A stretch of DNA of 64,000 nucleotides from Mixta gaviniae (lineage in GTDB: Bacteria > Pseudomonadota > Gammaproteobacteria > Enterobacterales > Enterobacteriaceae): contig NZ_CP026377.1 in assembly GCF_002953195.1 (NCBI RefSeq), positions 2,666,001 to 2,730,000 on the forward strand, read 5' to 3'. A model generated the notes under the pieces. The model was not told the origin of the DNA and searched no databases. It saw only the letters and a program-made list of their open reading frames with translations. Numbering within the stretch: the first letter of the stretch is position 1; every line of letters starts with the position of its first letter. Shown here one piece after another: positions 19,600 through 28,273 of the stretch. A program made the translations under genes and the position numbers.

Positions 19600-20163
19600 A
19601 TGACGACGTATAACAAACACCACTTTCCGGTTGAGAAAGTACGTAAATATCTGGAGCCGGGGCCGGTGGCGCTGGTGACATCGCAGTGGGAAAACCAGAC
19701 CGATATTATGACCCTCGGCTGGCACACCATTCTGGAATTTTCGCCCTCGCTGCTGGGCTGTATGATCGCCAGCATGAACCTCAGCCACGAACTGATCCGT
19801 AACAGCGGCGAATGCGTGATCAATATCCCCACCGTCGAGTTGATCGACGCAGTAGTGGCGATCGGCAACAGCCACGGCGACGACATTGATAAGTTCGCCG
19901 CCAACGGTCTCACCGCGCAACCCGGCAGCGTGGTAAAAGCGCCGCTGATTGATGAGTGCTTCGCCAGCTTTGAATGCCGCCTGCACGACGGCGCGCTGGT
20001 GGATAACTACAACTTTTTTATTTTCGAAGTGGTCAGGGCGCATGTCGATCCTGCCCTGGCGCTTCCGGAGACCCTGCACTACACCGGCGAAGGACAGTTT
20101 CGCGTAATGGGTGACCGGCAGCTCGATCAGCGCCAAAACTTTAAGCCTGAAATGCTGATTTAA
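19600..20163 (+). CDS. Flavin reductase-like FMN-binding protein
   Basis: 187 residues with the flavin reductase-like split beta-barrel pattern: PVALVTSQWENQTDIMTLGWHTILEFSP, then NSGECVINIP and SFECRL. Proteins of this family bind FMN and reduce it or use it as a cofactor. GGAGG lies 4 bases before the ATG at 19600; the frame is open further upstream but without a ribosome site. It stands 85 bases after the MFS gene. Function beyond flavin binding unknown. Confidence 0.82.
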   Translation: MTTYNKHHFPVEKVRKYLEPGPVALVTSQWENQTDIMTLGWHTILEFSPSLLGCMIASMNLSHELIRNSGECVINIPTVELIDAVVAIGNSHGDDIDKFAANGLTAQPGSVVKAPLIDECFASFECRLHDGALVDNYNFFIFEVVRAHVDPALALPETLHYTGEGQFRVMGDRQLDQRQNFKPEMLI

Positions 20164-20286
20164 CATGAAAAATTTTCCCGTTGGCTGCTTTGCTAAACAG
20201 AAAGAGCGGCGTGATTTGCCCGTTAACAGCCTGTTATGCGAGGATGGAAAACTGAGCGTCAGGACCTAATCTGGAGAAGTAAAAGA

Positions 20287-20826
20287 ATGGCAACTGAATA
20301 TGCGGTAATTGCGGGTGGCTGCTTCTGGTGTACCGAAGCGGTGTTTAAAGACATCATCGGCGTTGAATCGGTCGAAAGCGGCTATACCGGCGGCAATCGC
20401 CCTAACCCGACCTATGAGCAGGTTTGCAGCGGGGCGACTGGCCATGCCGAAGCGATCCGTATCGGCTTCGATCCGGAGAAAGTGAGCTATGGCGATCTGC
20501 TGGATATCAGCTTCGCCACGCACGATCCGACCCAGCTGAACCGCCAGGGCAACGATATCGGCACGCAGTACCGTTCGGCCATCTTCCCGGCCAACGCCGA
20601 ACAGGAAGCGGAAGCCAAAGCGGCCATCGCGCGCGCGCAGCAGGATCATAGCGACCCGATCGTCACCACCATCGAGCCACTGAAAGAGTTTTACTCAGCG
20701 GAAGCTTATCATCAGGATTACTGGGAAGGCGCGGGCCAGCGTAACGGCTACTGCATGGCGGTGATCCCGCCGAAGCTGCAGAAGCTGCGTAAGAGCTTTG
20801 CGAACCGCGTGAAATCTGCTTCATAA
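20287..20826 (+). CDS. msrA: Peptide methionine sulfoxide reductase MsrA (short type)
   Basis: 179 residues. It reduces methionine-S-sulfoxide. The catalytic cysteine is in [11 protein letters not shown] near residue 11, followed by GYTGG and GHAEAI. A further cysteine near the C-terminus (RNGYCMAV) may resolve the disulfide. It lacks the N-terminal extension of the 212-residue E. coli MsrA, so it may be a second, shorter paralogue. GGAGAAG lies upstream of the chosen ATG. It ends in a strong terminator shared with phoA. Confidence 0.92.
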   Translation: MATEYAVIAGGCFWCTEAVFKDIIGVESVESGYTGGNRPNPTYEQVCSGATGHAEAIRIGFDPEKVSYGDLLDISFATHDPTQLNRQGNDIGTQYRSAIFPANAEQEAEAKAAIARAQQDHSDPIVTTIEPLKEFYSAEAYHQDYWEGAGQRNGYCMAVIPPKLQKLRKSFANRVKSAS

Positions 20827-20850
20827 GCCGCCGCGGCGGCACACGGATAA

Positions 20851-20873
20851 GGCGAGCCTGGCTCGCCTTTTTT
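20851..20873 (+). terminator. Intrinsic terminator of msrA
   Basis: GGCGAGC/GCTCGCC with a 3-nt loop followed by six T. It lies between the convergent msrA and phoA genes, 5 bases before the phoA stop side. Confidence 0.88.
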
Positions 20874-20877
20874 ACGT

Positions 20878-22287
20878 TTATTGCTTCAGGCCCAGCGCGT
20901 CGCGCAGGGTGAAGAACAGATCGGTCTGGTCGGTCAGGCCGCTGACGTTCGCCGCCTGCGGACCATAGGCGGCGATGCGCAGCTGGGTGCCGGTATGCTC
21001 CTGCGACTCCCCTTCCGCGTTGCCGTAGCTGACGGTCATCACCGCGCCATCTTTGGTATTCAACGCCTGCGTCAGGCCCGGCGCTTTGGTGCCGTTTTCA
21101 ACAATCTGGCTGGCGTGCGCATGGTCAGCGGTGACGATCACCAGCGTATTGCCCTCGCGGCGCGCGAAATCGAGCGCTTTTTGCACCGCCTCATCCAGGT
21201 CGACCGTTTCGCCAATCTGACCGCACGGGTTGGCGGCATGATCCTGCTTATCGATCGAGGCGCCCTCCACCTGCAGGAAGAAACCCTGCGGGTTTTTACT
21301 CAACAGGCTGATGGCCTTATCGGTCATCTGGGCCAGCGTCGGCGTGCTGGCGGAACGCTCCTGGTTGACGGCGCAGGTGACGGCAGGCTTATCGATATTG
21401 CCATGATAGCTCGCTTTCGGCCCCTGCCAGCGCACCGGCATATTGCCGTCGCTGAACAGACCCAGCAACGGATGCTGCTGGTTCGCCTCACTGACCGCCT
21501 GCAGTTCGTCAAGGTTGCTGACCAACCGGTAGCCGCGCGCCTCCGCCTGCTCGCGCAGCGTTTTGCCCTGATAGTCGCCCGCTTTCGCCACCTCTTTAAA
21601 AGTTTTCGCGCCGCCGCCCAGCGTCACATCGGCGCGGGTCGTCAGCAGCTGTTCCGCAATCGATCCCCTGCCGCCCTTTTCCAGCGCGTTGCTGGCGCAG
21701 AGTTCGCTGGTTTTTTCCGGGCCGTAGCATTTGCGCGAGGTGACGTGCGAGATCTGCGCCGCCGGGGTGGCATCCTCCAGCTCGGCGGTGGAGACGTTGC
21801 CGGTCGCTTTGCCGGCGGCCTTCGCCATCTCCAGCAACGTCATCTGATCCTTGCCGTTAACGTCCACGCCCAGCGCGCCGTTATAGGTTTTAACACCGGT
21901 GGACCAGGCGGTGGCCGAAGCGGCGGAATCGGTAACGTAGCTGGGCTTATGCGTCTCTTTATCAAGGGAGTAATGGGTATACTGGCCGGTCACCGGCAGC
22001 GCGTCGATGCCTTTAAAAAAACCGCCGGCACCCATGGCATAGTTGCGCGCCAGGGTGATTTCCGAATCACCCATGCCATCGCCGATGAGCAGAATAACGT
22101 TTTTCGCCCGCGCATTGCTCAGGGCGGCCTTCAGCGCCTCAGTCTGCTCGCCGCTAAAACGGCGTGCGCCGCCGGGCTGGGTGATGTCGCCCAGCGCGGC
22201 GCGCGTGATGGTCGCCATCTCCGCTGCGGCGCTGCCGCACACCAGCATCGCCAGTAACGAAACCGCAAATAAAGGCTGCTTTTTCAT
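20878..22287 (-). CDS. phoA: Periplasmic alkaline phosphatase PhoA
   Basis: 469 residues from the ATG at 22287, which begins a classical signal peptide ([22 protein letters not shown]); an upstream in-frame ATG at 22311 is less likely. The active-site metals and serine are in IGDGMGDSE and [11 protein letters not shown] (nucleophile serine), with further ligands in [20 protein letters not shown] and QEHTGTQL. It releases phosphate from monoesters in the periplasm. A PHO-box-like sequence lies 83 bases upstream. Confidence 0.95.
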   Translation of the reverse strand: MKKQPLFAVSLLAMLVCGSAAAEMATITRAALGDITQPGGARRFSGEQTEALKAALSNARAKNVILLIGDGMGDSEITLARNYAMGAGGFFKGIDALPVTGQYTHYSLDKETHKPSYVTDSAASATAWSTGVKTYNGALGVDVNGKDQMTLLEMAKAAGKATGNVSTAELEDATPAAQISHVTSRKCYGPEKTSELCASNALEKGGRGSIAEQLLTTRADVTLGGGAKTFKEVAKAGDYQGKTLREQAEARGYRLVSNLDELQAVSEANQQHPLLGLFSDGNMPVRWQGPKASYHGNIDKPAVTCAVNQERSASTPTLAQMTDKAISLLSKNPQGFFLQVEGASIDKQDHAANPCGQIGETVDLDEAVQKALDFARREGNTLVIVTADHAHASQIVENGTKAPGLTQALNTKDGAVMTVSYGNAEGESQEHTGTQLRIAAYGPQAANVSGLTDQTDLFFTLRDALGLKQ

Positions 22288-22369
22288 CCAGTTAATCCTT
22301 GTTATGGTCACTATTTCAATTTGTGTAAAGAAGTGTGCGACAGCGAGGTGATCCTTTTTTTACGTTCTG

Positions 22370-22387
22370 ATTGCGGTTTTATGACAG
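22370..22387 (-). promoter_or_regulatory. PHO box-like PhoB site upstream of phoA
   Basis: The minus strand reads CTGTCATAAAACCGCAAT. The first 7-bp repeat and the A-rich spacer match the PhoB consensus exactly; the second repeat (CCGCAAT) is weak. Position and orientation fit phosphate control of phoA. Confidence 0.6.
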
Positions 22388-22447
22388 AGTGACGCGCCGC
22401 CAACTGGTCACGCCTTAACCGGGCGTAACAAAAGAGAAAAATAGTGC

Positions 22448-22476
22448 TTGACCCTATCAGGGCAACTCCCTATAGT
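22448..22476 (+). promoter_or_regulatory. Sigma-70 promoter of tRNA-Ser
   Basis: TTGACC, 17 bases, TATAGT, followed by a GC-rich discriminator (AGCGCCCC) typical of stringently controlled stable RNA promoters. It lies 41 bases upstream of the mature tRNA. Confidence 0.9.
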
Positions 22477-22517
22477 AGCGCCCCGTTGCCACCCTGAGCG
22501 GTGGTGACAGACAATGT

Positions 22518-22605
22518 GGTGAGGTGTCCGAGTGGCTGAAGGAGCACGCCTGGAAAGTGTGTATACGGCAACGTATCGGGGGTTCGAATCCCCCCCTCAC
22601 CGCCA
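22518..22605 (+). tRNA. serX: tRNA-Ser (anticodon GGA)
   Basis: 88 nt including the encoded CCA. Acceptor arms GGTGAGG/CCTCACC, long variable arm (GTATACGGCAACGTAT region), T-loop GGTTCGAATC, anticodon GGA in CTGGAAA. It appears the same as E. coli serine tRNA(GGA) from memory (serW/serX). Its last 18 nt are repeated 170 bp downstream. Confidence 0.97.
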
Positions 22606-22661
22606 TTATTTCACGAGAAAGCCTGAGCGAAAGTTCAGGCTTTTTTGTATGCCTATCGCAC
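22588..22661 (+). repeat. tRNA-tail/terminator direct repeat, copy 1
   Basis: 74 bp: the final 18 nt of tRNA-Ser, a 15-nt spacer and an intrinsic terminator plus flank. Repeated exactly at 22758-22831 (offset 170). Confidence 0.95.
22621..22646 (+). terminator. Intrinsic terminator of tRNA-Ser, copy 1
   Basis: GCCTGA/TCAGGC with an 8-nt loop followed by six T, 15 bases after the tRNA CCA end. Confidence 0.9.
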
Positions 22662-22687
22662 CCACGAGGGGGGTGATGAGAACCCCC

Positions 22688-22742
22688 GCCGGGTTCGACA
22701 ACCGGCGCAGCCGGTTGGACAGCCGCAGGCTGCCCGCAGGGC
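22688..22742 (+). other. Array of three hairpins with GCA loops
   Basis: Between the two tRNA-tail repeats lie AACCGGC-GCA-GCCGGTT (22700-22716), CAGCC-GCA-GGCTG (22720-22732) and GCCC-GCA-GGGC (22732-22742). The first can be replaced by an alternative pairing of 22688-22695 with 22700-22706. It has no coding look. It suggests a structured RNA made when transcription passes the first terminator. Confidence 0.6.
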
Positions 22743-22757
22743 GAGCGAAGCGAGTCC

Positions 22758-22831
22758 ATCCCCCCCTCACCGCCATTATTTCACGAGAAAGCCTGAGCGA
22801 AAGTTCAGGCTTTTTTGTATGCCTATCGCAC
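22758..22831 (+). repeat. tRNA-tail/terminator direct repeat, copy 2
   Basis: Exact second copy of 22588-22661. The tRNA part here has no body upstream, so it is only a tail fragment with CCA. Confidence 0.95.
22791..22816 (+). terminator. Intrinsic terminator, copy 2
   Basis: Identical to the terminator at 22621-22646. It would end read-through transcripts that contain the hairpin array. Confidence 0.88.
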
Positions 22832-22874
22832 TCACTACCTGAGCGAACCTGCCGACGTTTGTTAACGCCGCGCA

Positions 22875-22902
22875 TAAAAAAGCCCGAACTCACGTTCGGG
22901 CT
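22875..22902 (-). terminator. Intrinsic terminator of phoH
   Basis: AGCCCGAAC/GTTCGGGCT (9 bp, 4-nt loop) followed by T on the minus strand, 24 bases past the phoH stop. Confidence 0.88.
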
Positions 22903-22925
22903 TGGGCTACAGACTACTCACTCAA

Positions 22926-23714
22926 TCAATCGTACGCATGCAGCGCGCGCTGACACAGCGCGGATCGCACGCAATCCTCTTTACCAAACCGCACTACGCC
23001 CACCATCTCGTCTTCGACAAAGCGATTGAGCGCGTCGGCCAGTCCAGACGTTACGCCGGCAGGCAAATCGCACTGCGTAATGTCGCCATTCACAATAACC
23101 GTGACGTTTTCGCCCAGGCGGGTCAAAAACATTTTCATCTGCGCAGCGGTGACGTTTTGCGCCTCATCAAGGATCACCACGGCATTTTCAAAGGTGCGGC
23201 CGCGCATATAGGCGAAAGGCGCGATTTCCACCTTGCCGATTTCAGGACGCAGACAATATTGCATAAAGGAAGAGCCAAGACGTTTAACCAGAACGTCGTA
23301 GACCGGGCGAAAATAAGGGGCGAACTTTTCCGAGATGTCGCCGGGCAAAAAGCCCAGGTCTTCATCCGCCTGCAGCACCGGTCGGGTGACGATGATTCTG
23401 TCCACATCCTTATGAATCAGGGCCTCTGCCGCTTTCGCGGCGCTGATCCAGGTTTTGCCGCATCCGGCTTCGCCGGTGGCAAAGATCAGCTGTTTTGTCT
23501 CTATGGCGTTGAGATAGTGCGCCTGAGCATCATTTCGGGCTTCAATCGGCGCACGGTCGCGTGAATCACACGCCATGCCGATCGCATCCAGCCCACCCAT
23601 TTGCACCAGCGAGGTGACCGATTCTTCTTCACGCTGACGATGGCTGCGTGAATCGCTTCGTAGCACCCGACGTGCTTCACGACGCGCTTTGATCACTGCT
23701 TTCTGTCTTCCCAT
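22926..23714 (-). CDS. phoH: PhoH ATPase
   Basis: 262 residues of the PhoH P-loop family, nearly collinear with E. coli PhoH. Walker A is ATGEAGCGKTW (near 81-88) and Walker B is VVILDEAQN, with the GDITQCDLP segment after it. The exact role is unclear; the fold resembles the N-terminal half of RNA helicases, and the gene is phosphate-starvation inducible in E. coli. I found no convincing PHO box upstream. It keeps its E. coli neighbour efeB. Confidence 0.94.
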   Translation of the reverse strand: MGRQKAVIKARREARRVLRSDSRSHRQREEESVTSLVQMGGLDAIGMACDSRDRAPIEARNDAQAHYLNAIETKQLIFATGEAGCGKTWISAAKAAEALIHKDVDRIIVTRPVLQADEDLGFLPGDISEKFAPYFRPVYDVLVKRLGSSFMQYCLRPEIGKVEIAPFAYMRGRTFENAVVILDEAQNVTAAQMKMFLTRLGENVTVIVNGDITQCDLPAGVTSGLADALNRFVEDEMVGVVRFGKEDCVRSALCQRALHAYD

Positions 23715-24278
23715 AGTGGCACCTTACAGTTGGTTTCATTTCCCGCGCCGGAAAGGTTCTGGCGCGATTACGTGAACGCTTTAGAGGTTGGCTTCCTTCA
23801 GAGCCTTACTAGCCGTTGATGAACAGACGCACGCCATCGGCCTGCGCCAGACTGGATTCAGGGAAAGGGTTGAGCCGTGAGTATTAAAGCAAGTGGGGAA
23901 TAACCGAGAGAAAGAAATGCTCTCGCGAAAAATAGTGCGATGTTTTTTATGAGTAACGGGCTGTCCAATACAGGACGTTTCCATTCGCATTCTCCATCGT
24001 GGCAATTGAACCTACAGATGACCGCTCTGCATAAAGTGCAACAGAATCGTGTAAATTTGCAACATCAATTTTAACTGAATGGATAAAAAAACATCACATT
24101 AGCGCGCAATTAAACGCAGCCGGGGAAAAAATTATTTATAATCAATGGGTTGACTGAAATAAATAATGTCGAAACAATTCAGAAAGTTCTCAGGGGAAAT
24201 AAACAGTGCGCGAGAAAGGCGACATCTGTATAAAAAACCGCCTCCCGCCAATTATAACTGCGCGGGAGGCTAAGTTAA
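23715..24278. other. phoH-efeB spacer
   Basis: 564 bp. The half next to efeB is AT-rich and contains the efe terminator. A small minus-strand frame (23781-24005) has no family resemblance and lacks support. The phoH promoter must lie here; none is clear. Confidence 0.4.
24232..24270 (-). terminator. Intrinsic terminator of efeUOB
   Basis: GCCTCCCGC (24240-24248) / GCGGGAGGC (24262-24270), 13-nt loop, followed by GGTTTTTTA on the minus strand. Confidence 0.85.
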
Positions 24279-25553
24279 TCAGGCCTGCAGTAATGACTGT
24301 GCCAGATATTGCTGTTTATTGGCGACGCCAGGCAGCACAAAGAAATAGCCGCCGCCCACTGGTTTAATATATTCCTCCAGCGCTTCGCCATTCAGCCGAT
24401 TCTGTACGGTTAAAAACCCTTTTTCTAAATCGTGCTGGTAGCAAACAAACAGCAGCCCCATATCGAGCTGGCCGGAAGCGGTTACGCCGGCGGAATAGCT
24501 GTAGCCGCGTCGCAGCATCAGGCTGCTCTGCGTTTCCGGAGTACGCGGGTTAGCCAGACGAATATGTGCATCCAGCGGGATCACCTTCCCTTGCGGATCC
24601 TGGCGGTAGTCCGGCTCGTCATGCTCATGCTTCATGCCCAGCGGCGCGCCGCTCAGCTTTTCGCGGCCGAATATCGCCTGCTGTTCGCCCAGCGGCGTAC
24701 GATCCCAGAACTCGACGCGAAACTGAATAATACGCGCCGCCTGATAGCTGCCGCCGACGGCCCACGCAGGCTCTTGTTGGTCCGGCGTTACCCATAGCAC
24801 CGCATCCATCAGCGCCTGGTTAGCCGCGTCAGGGTTGGCGGTGCCATCTTTAAAACCGAGCAGGTTGACCGGCGTCTCTTTGCCTTTGCTGCGCGCCGCA
24901 TGGTTTGAAATAAAACCTTCACGTCGCCAGCGTACGCTAAGGGAATCGGGCGTATGTTTGATGATATCGCGCAGCGCATGAATTACGGTGTCATTGGTAT
25001 TGGCGCAGATTTGCAACAGCACATCGCCGTGACAGGCGTTGGCATCCAGCGCATCGTTGGGAAAACGGGTCATCGTCTGCAGCTTTGCCGGCTTCAGCGC
25101 CGTCAGGCCGTAGCGCTCATCAAACAGCGACGCGCCGACCGAGACGGTGATGGTCAGGTTATCTGGCCAGATATGCTCGCCCAGAATACCTGAGTCAAGC
25201 GGCGGCAGCTGCGGATTGCTGACCAGCGGCACCTCGCCGCCCTGGGTAAGAAAAGCGATGCGCTCGGTCAGCAACTGGAACAGCTGCGTCAGCCCCGCTT
25301 TATCATCAACCAGCACGTCAAAGGCCACCAGCATCATTGCCGCCTGCTGCGGCGTGGTAATGCCCGCCTGATGTTCGCCGTAAAACGGCTGGCGCTCTTC
25401 CCTTGCCGACGGAGAAACCGCGCCCGGCGAGAAACTTTCCGCCGCCGCGCCGCTCAACGGACAGCCGCCGACCGCTGCTGCCCCACTCAACAGGCCAAGG
25501 CCTTTTAACAGGCGACGCCGTGAAGGCATCGCCGCATCGAACAGCTTCTTCAT
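24279..25553 (-). CDS. efeB: Deferrochelatase/peroxidase EfeB
   Basis: 424 residues. DyP-type haem peroxidase exported by Tat: the N-terminus carries [14 protein letters not shown] followed by a hydrophobic stretch. The DyP signature is in [12 protein letters not shown] (GxxDG). Family members oxidise Fe2+ for EfeU or take iron from haem. It is 5 bases downstream of efeO and is the last gene of efeUOB. Confidence 0.95.
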   Translation of the reverse strand: MKKLFDAAMPSRRRLLKGLGLLSGAAAVGGCPLSGAAAESFSPGAVSPSAREERQPFYGEHQAGITTPQQAAMMLVAFDVLVDDKAGLTQLFQLLTERIAFLTQGGEVPLVSNPQLPPLDSGILGEHIWPDNLTITVSVGASLFDERYGLTALKPAKLQTMTRFPNDALDANACHGDVLLQICANTNDTVIHALRDIIKHTPDSLSVRWRREGFISNHAARSKGKETPVNLLGFKDGTANPDAANQALMDAVLWVTPDQQEPAWAVGGSYQAARIIQFRVEFWDRTPLGEQQAIFGREKLSGAPLGMKHEHDEPDYRQDPQGKVIPLDAHIRLANPRTPETQSSLMLRRGYSYSAGVTASGQLDMGLLFVCYQHDLEKGFLTVQNRLNGEALEEYIKPVGGGYFFVLPGVANKQQYLAQSLLQA

Positions 25554-25558
25554 CCCGC

Positions 25559-26680
25559 TTAGTCCAGGTCCAGCGTTCCGCGCAGCAGCGCCAGATCTTC
25601 CGCCAGCGCCGTTACCGGGCCTTTCAGCCGGTTACGATCGGTCAGCGTCAGCTTCTCATAAGAGGCAAAGCCCTGGCCGCTACGGTATTTGCTCAGGATC
25701 GCATCCACTTTTTTGAAGTTGCCGTCTACCTTGCTCAGCAGCTGCGGATTGGCTTTTTCCAGCTGCGGACGCAGCAGGTTGACGATCTTCTGCGCACCGT
25801 CGATGTTGGCCTGGAAATCCCACAGGTCGGTGCGGCTGTAGCGCTCTTCTTCGCCGGAGATTTTGCTGGCCGCCACTTCTTCGATCAGATCGGCCGCGCC
25901 GCCCACCACTTTGCCCGGAGGGAAAGCCAGCTCGCTGATGCGTTTTTGCAGCTCCAGCGTATCCTGATAGAGCCGGTCGGCGTACGGCGCCATGCCTTCA
26001 GCGCTGCGATCGCCGAACAGCGCTTTTTCCAGACGGTGGAAGCCGGTGAACTTCGGATCGTTCGCTTTCTGTTCGTAATCATCTTCACGGGCGTCGATGC
26101 TGCCGTCCAGGTCGGAGAACAGCTCAGCGATCGGTTCGATACGCTCGTAGTGCTGGCGCGTCGGCGCATAAAGCGACTGCGCTTTCGCCAGATCGCCCGC
26201 TTTTACCGCGTCGGTAAAGGCTTTGGTGCCGCTGACCAGCTGCGCCACTTCGCCCAGTACCCAGCTTTTATAGGCAGCGACCGGCTCGCTCAGCTGCATC
26301 AGCGCCGAGGGCGCGCCGTTCTGCTGTGCGGCATCGGCCGCTTTAACGATCAGTTTGCCTTTCGGATTGCTGAGCAGGCCGCAGGTCATCTCATATTCGC
26401 CCGGTTCAAGGTTGGCGGTCAGCTTTTGCGTAAAGCCCGGCGCGATGTTTTCACGCTCCTCCACCACCATCACCCCTTTCAGGATCTCCCACTCCAGCCC
26501 TTTCTGGCTGTTATTGCGCACCACAAATTGCGTTTTGCCGGCGTTGACGGTCAGCGACATCGGCTCGCACTGCTTATCGTTAACGCTGACGTTAACCTGC
26601 GGCACATCGGCGGCGCCGGCGGCGGCGGAAAAGGCCAGCATGCAGGCCAGCACGCTTTTACGACGGGTGAAAATGGTCAT
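25559..26680 (-). CDS. efeO: Periplasmic iron-binding protein EfeO
   Basis: 373 residues. Signal peptide ([23 protein letters not shown]), an N-terminal cupredoxin-like domain (about 25-120) and a C-terminal M75 imelysin-type domain with the metal motif HRLEKALFG (HxxE) near residue 215. It delivers iron to the permease EfeU. AGGGA lies upstream of the start. Confidence 0.95.
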   Translation of the reverse strand: MTIFTRRKSVLACMLAFSAAAGAADVPQVNVSVNDKQCEPMSLTVNAGKTQFVVRNNSQKGLEWEILKGVMVVEERENIAPGFTQKLTANLEPGEYEMTCGLLSNPKGKLIVKAADAAQQNGAPSALMQLSEPVAAYKSWVLGEVAQLVSGTKAFTDAVKAGDLAKAQSLYAPTRQHYERIEPIAELFSDLDGSIDAREDDYEQKANDPKFTGFHRLEKALFGDRSAEGMAPYADRLYQDTLELQKRISELAFPPGKVVGGAADLIEEVAASKISGEEERYSRTDLWDFQANIDGAQKIVNLLRPQLEKANPQLLSKVDGNFKKVDAILSKYRSGQGFASYEKLTLTDRNRLKGPVTALAEDLALLRGTLDLD

Positions 26681-26714
26681 AGCTTGAGTCCCTGTTAAAG
26701 TAATAAATCGATGT

Positions 26715-27545
26715 TCAGCGCGCCGGGCGCGCGACGCCGCTGGCGCGGGCCGGCATAAAAAAGCACAGCAGCGCCGGAATAAGGTAGATCAGCCAGACCG
26801 CCACTTCGCTGACGCTGGGCGCTTCCTGATAGCCCAGCAGGCTCTCCAGCAGCGTGCCGAACAGCGTATGGGTAGAGAGGGTCGCGCTAAGATCGAACGC
26901 TACCGACTGAGAGTGATTCCACAGCCCCGCTTCATGGAAAGCGCGAATGGCGCCAGCGGCCAGCCCGGCGGCGACAAAAATGATAAACAGGCTGGTCCAC
27001 TTAAAGAATTTCGCCAGGTTAAGCCTGACGCCGCCCCAGTAAATTAGCGCGCCGATCGCCGCCGCGCTCAGCAACCCCAACACCGCGCCGACCGGCGGCG
27101 CCAGGCCGACATCCTGGGTAAAGGCGGCCAGCAAAAAGAAGACCGATTCCAGCCCTTCGCGCGCGACGGCCAGAAACACCATCACTACCAGCGCCCAGCC
27201 GTTATTGCCGCCCTTCTGCAGCGCCTGGTCGACCGCATCCTCCAGCTGCGCCTTGACGTTGCGCGACACCTTACGCATCCAGAAGACCATCCAGGTAAGG
27301 ATCGCCACCGCAATCACCGCCACGATCCCTTCAAACAGCTCCTGCTGCTTTTGCGGAAATTCGCCGGTGGTGGCATTGATAAACAGGCCCAGCGCCAGAC
27401 AGAGCGCGGCGGCGATAAACACGCCCGCCCACATAGCGCCAAACCAGCGTGTACGCTGGGTGCGCTTCAGGTAACTGGCGATCAGGCTGACAATCAGCGC
27501 CGCTTCCAGACCTTCGCGCAACATAATTAAAAACGGGACGAACAT
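26715..27545 (-). CDS. efeU: Ferrous iron permease EfeU (Ftr1 family)
   Basis: 276 residues with about seven transmembrane helices. Both REGLE iron-binding motifs are present ([10 protein letters not shown] near the start and [11 protein letters not shown] near the middle). The reading frame is uninterrupted, unlike E. coli K-12, where efeU is frameshifted. First gene of efeUOB, GAGGAG before the ATG, Fur box upstream. Confidence 0.96.
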   Translation of the reverse strand: MFVPFLIMLREGLEAALIVSLIASYLKRTQRTRWFGAMWAGVFIAAALCLALGLFINATTGEFPQKQQELFEGIVAVIAVAILTWMVFWMRKVSRNVKAQLEDAVDQALQKGGNNGWALVVMVFLAVAREGLESVFFLLAAFTQDVGLAPPVGAVLGLLSAAAIGALIYWGGVRLNLAKFFKWTSLFIIFVAAGLAAGAIRAFHEAGLWNHSQSVAFDLSATLSTHTLFGTLLESLLGYQEAPSVSEVAVWLIYLIPALLCFFMPARASGVARPAR

Positions 27546-27605
27546 CCGGGCTCCTCGGCGAGACGGGCTTTACGTAAACCGACGTAAAGAAGCGTAAATC
27601 TAAAC

Positions 27606-27624
27606 GATACCGATTATCATTATC
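27606..27624. promoter_or_regulatory. Fur box of efeUOB
   Basis: GATACCGATTATCATTATC matches the 19-bp Fur consensus at 16 positions. It lies 61 bases upstream of the efeU start, fitting iron repression. Confidence 0.85.
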
Positions 27625-27922
27625 GGCAAGAAAAAAACAAGTCACCGGCGGTGATTATTTGTCAGGGAGCATGAGAAGCGGGCATCACGCGGCGAGCGCG
27701 CAGGCGGCCGTTTGTTAATGTGAGCTGGATTGTATGGCGACAGCGCCTGATACCGCCGGAGGGTTGCGGCGGTCACGATCGCCACGACGGTCAGCATCGC
27801 TTTAGGATCAAGATGCAGCAATAGAGCGGTCTGCCACTGTGGGGCGGCGCATGTTCTGCCCAGGCACCGCCGCCGCATACGGGAGACCATGCGCTTTTGG
27901 CACGCTTTACCCCGGGTCGCGC
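27625..27922. other. efeU-yjiS spacer
   Basis: About 300 bp. No gene, strong hairpin or repeat was seen. It is the left border of the accessory block that separates efeU from putP. Confidence 0.4.
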
Positions 27923-28102
27923 TCAACGAAAGTGCCGCACATCTTCCCGCGTCAGGCCGATATCCTTTAAATGTTCATCCGACATGCGCGCCAGAATGCG
28001 TCGGGTGCGCTGCCGTTTTATCCACTGTATCAACGCCCGCGCCGGCGTGAACATTAAGGCAAGGCTTATCGGCTTGCCGCTGCGGTTTGCTTCATATTCC
28101 AT
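27923..28102 (-). CDS. yjiS: DUF1127 small protein YjiS
   Basis: 59 residues ending in the DUF1127 core RRILARMSDEHLKDIGLTREDV. The family is small, basic and helical, and several members bind RNA or affect phosphate and stress physiology; YjiS itself has no fixed role. The ATG at 28102 has GAGGAG 7 bases upstream; a longer frame starting at 28168 lacks a ribosome site. Divergent from yjiR, its usual neighbour in E. coli. Confidence 0.88.
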   Translation of the reverse strand: MEYEANRSGKPISLALMFTPARALIQWIKRQRTRRILARMSDEHLKDIGLTREDVRHFR

Positions 28103-28273
28103 GACACGCTCCTCTCTGTGTTGGCTAAAGAGAGTGTCGCCCGACGGGCCATTTCCATACAGAGGCAAAAAACGCTTTTAATTAACATACAGTGTGCCGC
28201 ATAGTGGCGTTGAATGGCGTGAATCCCGCTGATCTGTACCGCTTTTTCCTGACTATTTTTCCCGGAGGCATAC

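Noticed and set aside
22588..22831. attL/attR pair of an integrated element at tRNA-Ser
   Set aside because: Only 96 bp lie between the repeats and no integrase is near. A tRNA-tail repeat unit explains it better, though an excision scar is not excluded.
23781..24005. 74-codon minus-strand frame upstream of phoH
   Set aside because: Composition unlike a protein, no ribosome site, no known neighbour of this kind.
24135..24230. Small RNA gene between phoH and efeB
   Set aside because: AT-rich sequence with no clear promoter; the only hairpin is explained as the efe terminator.
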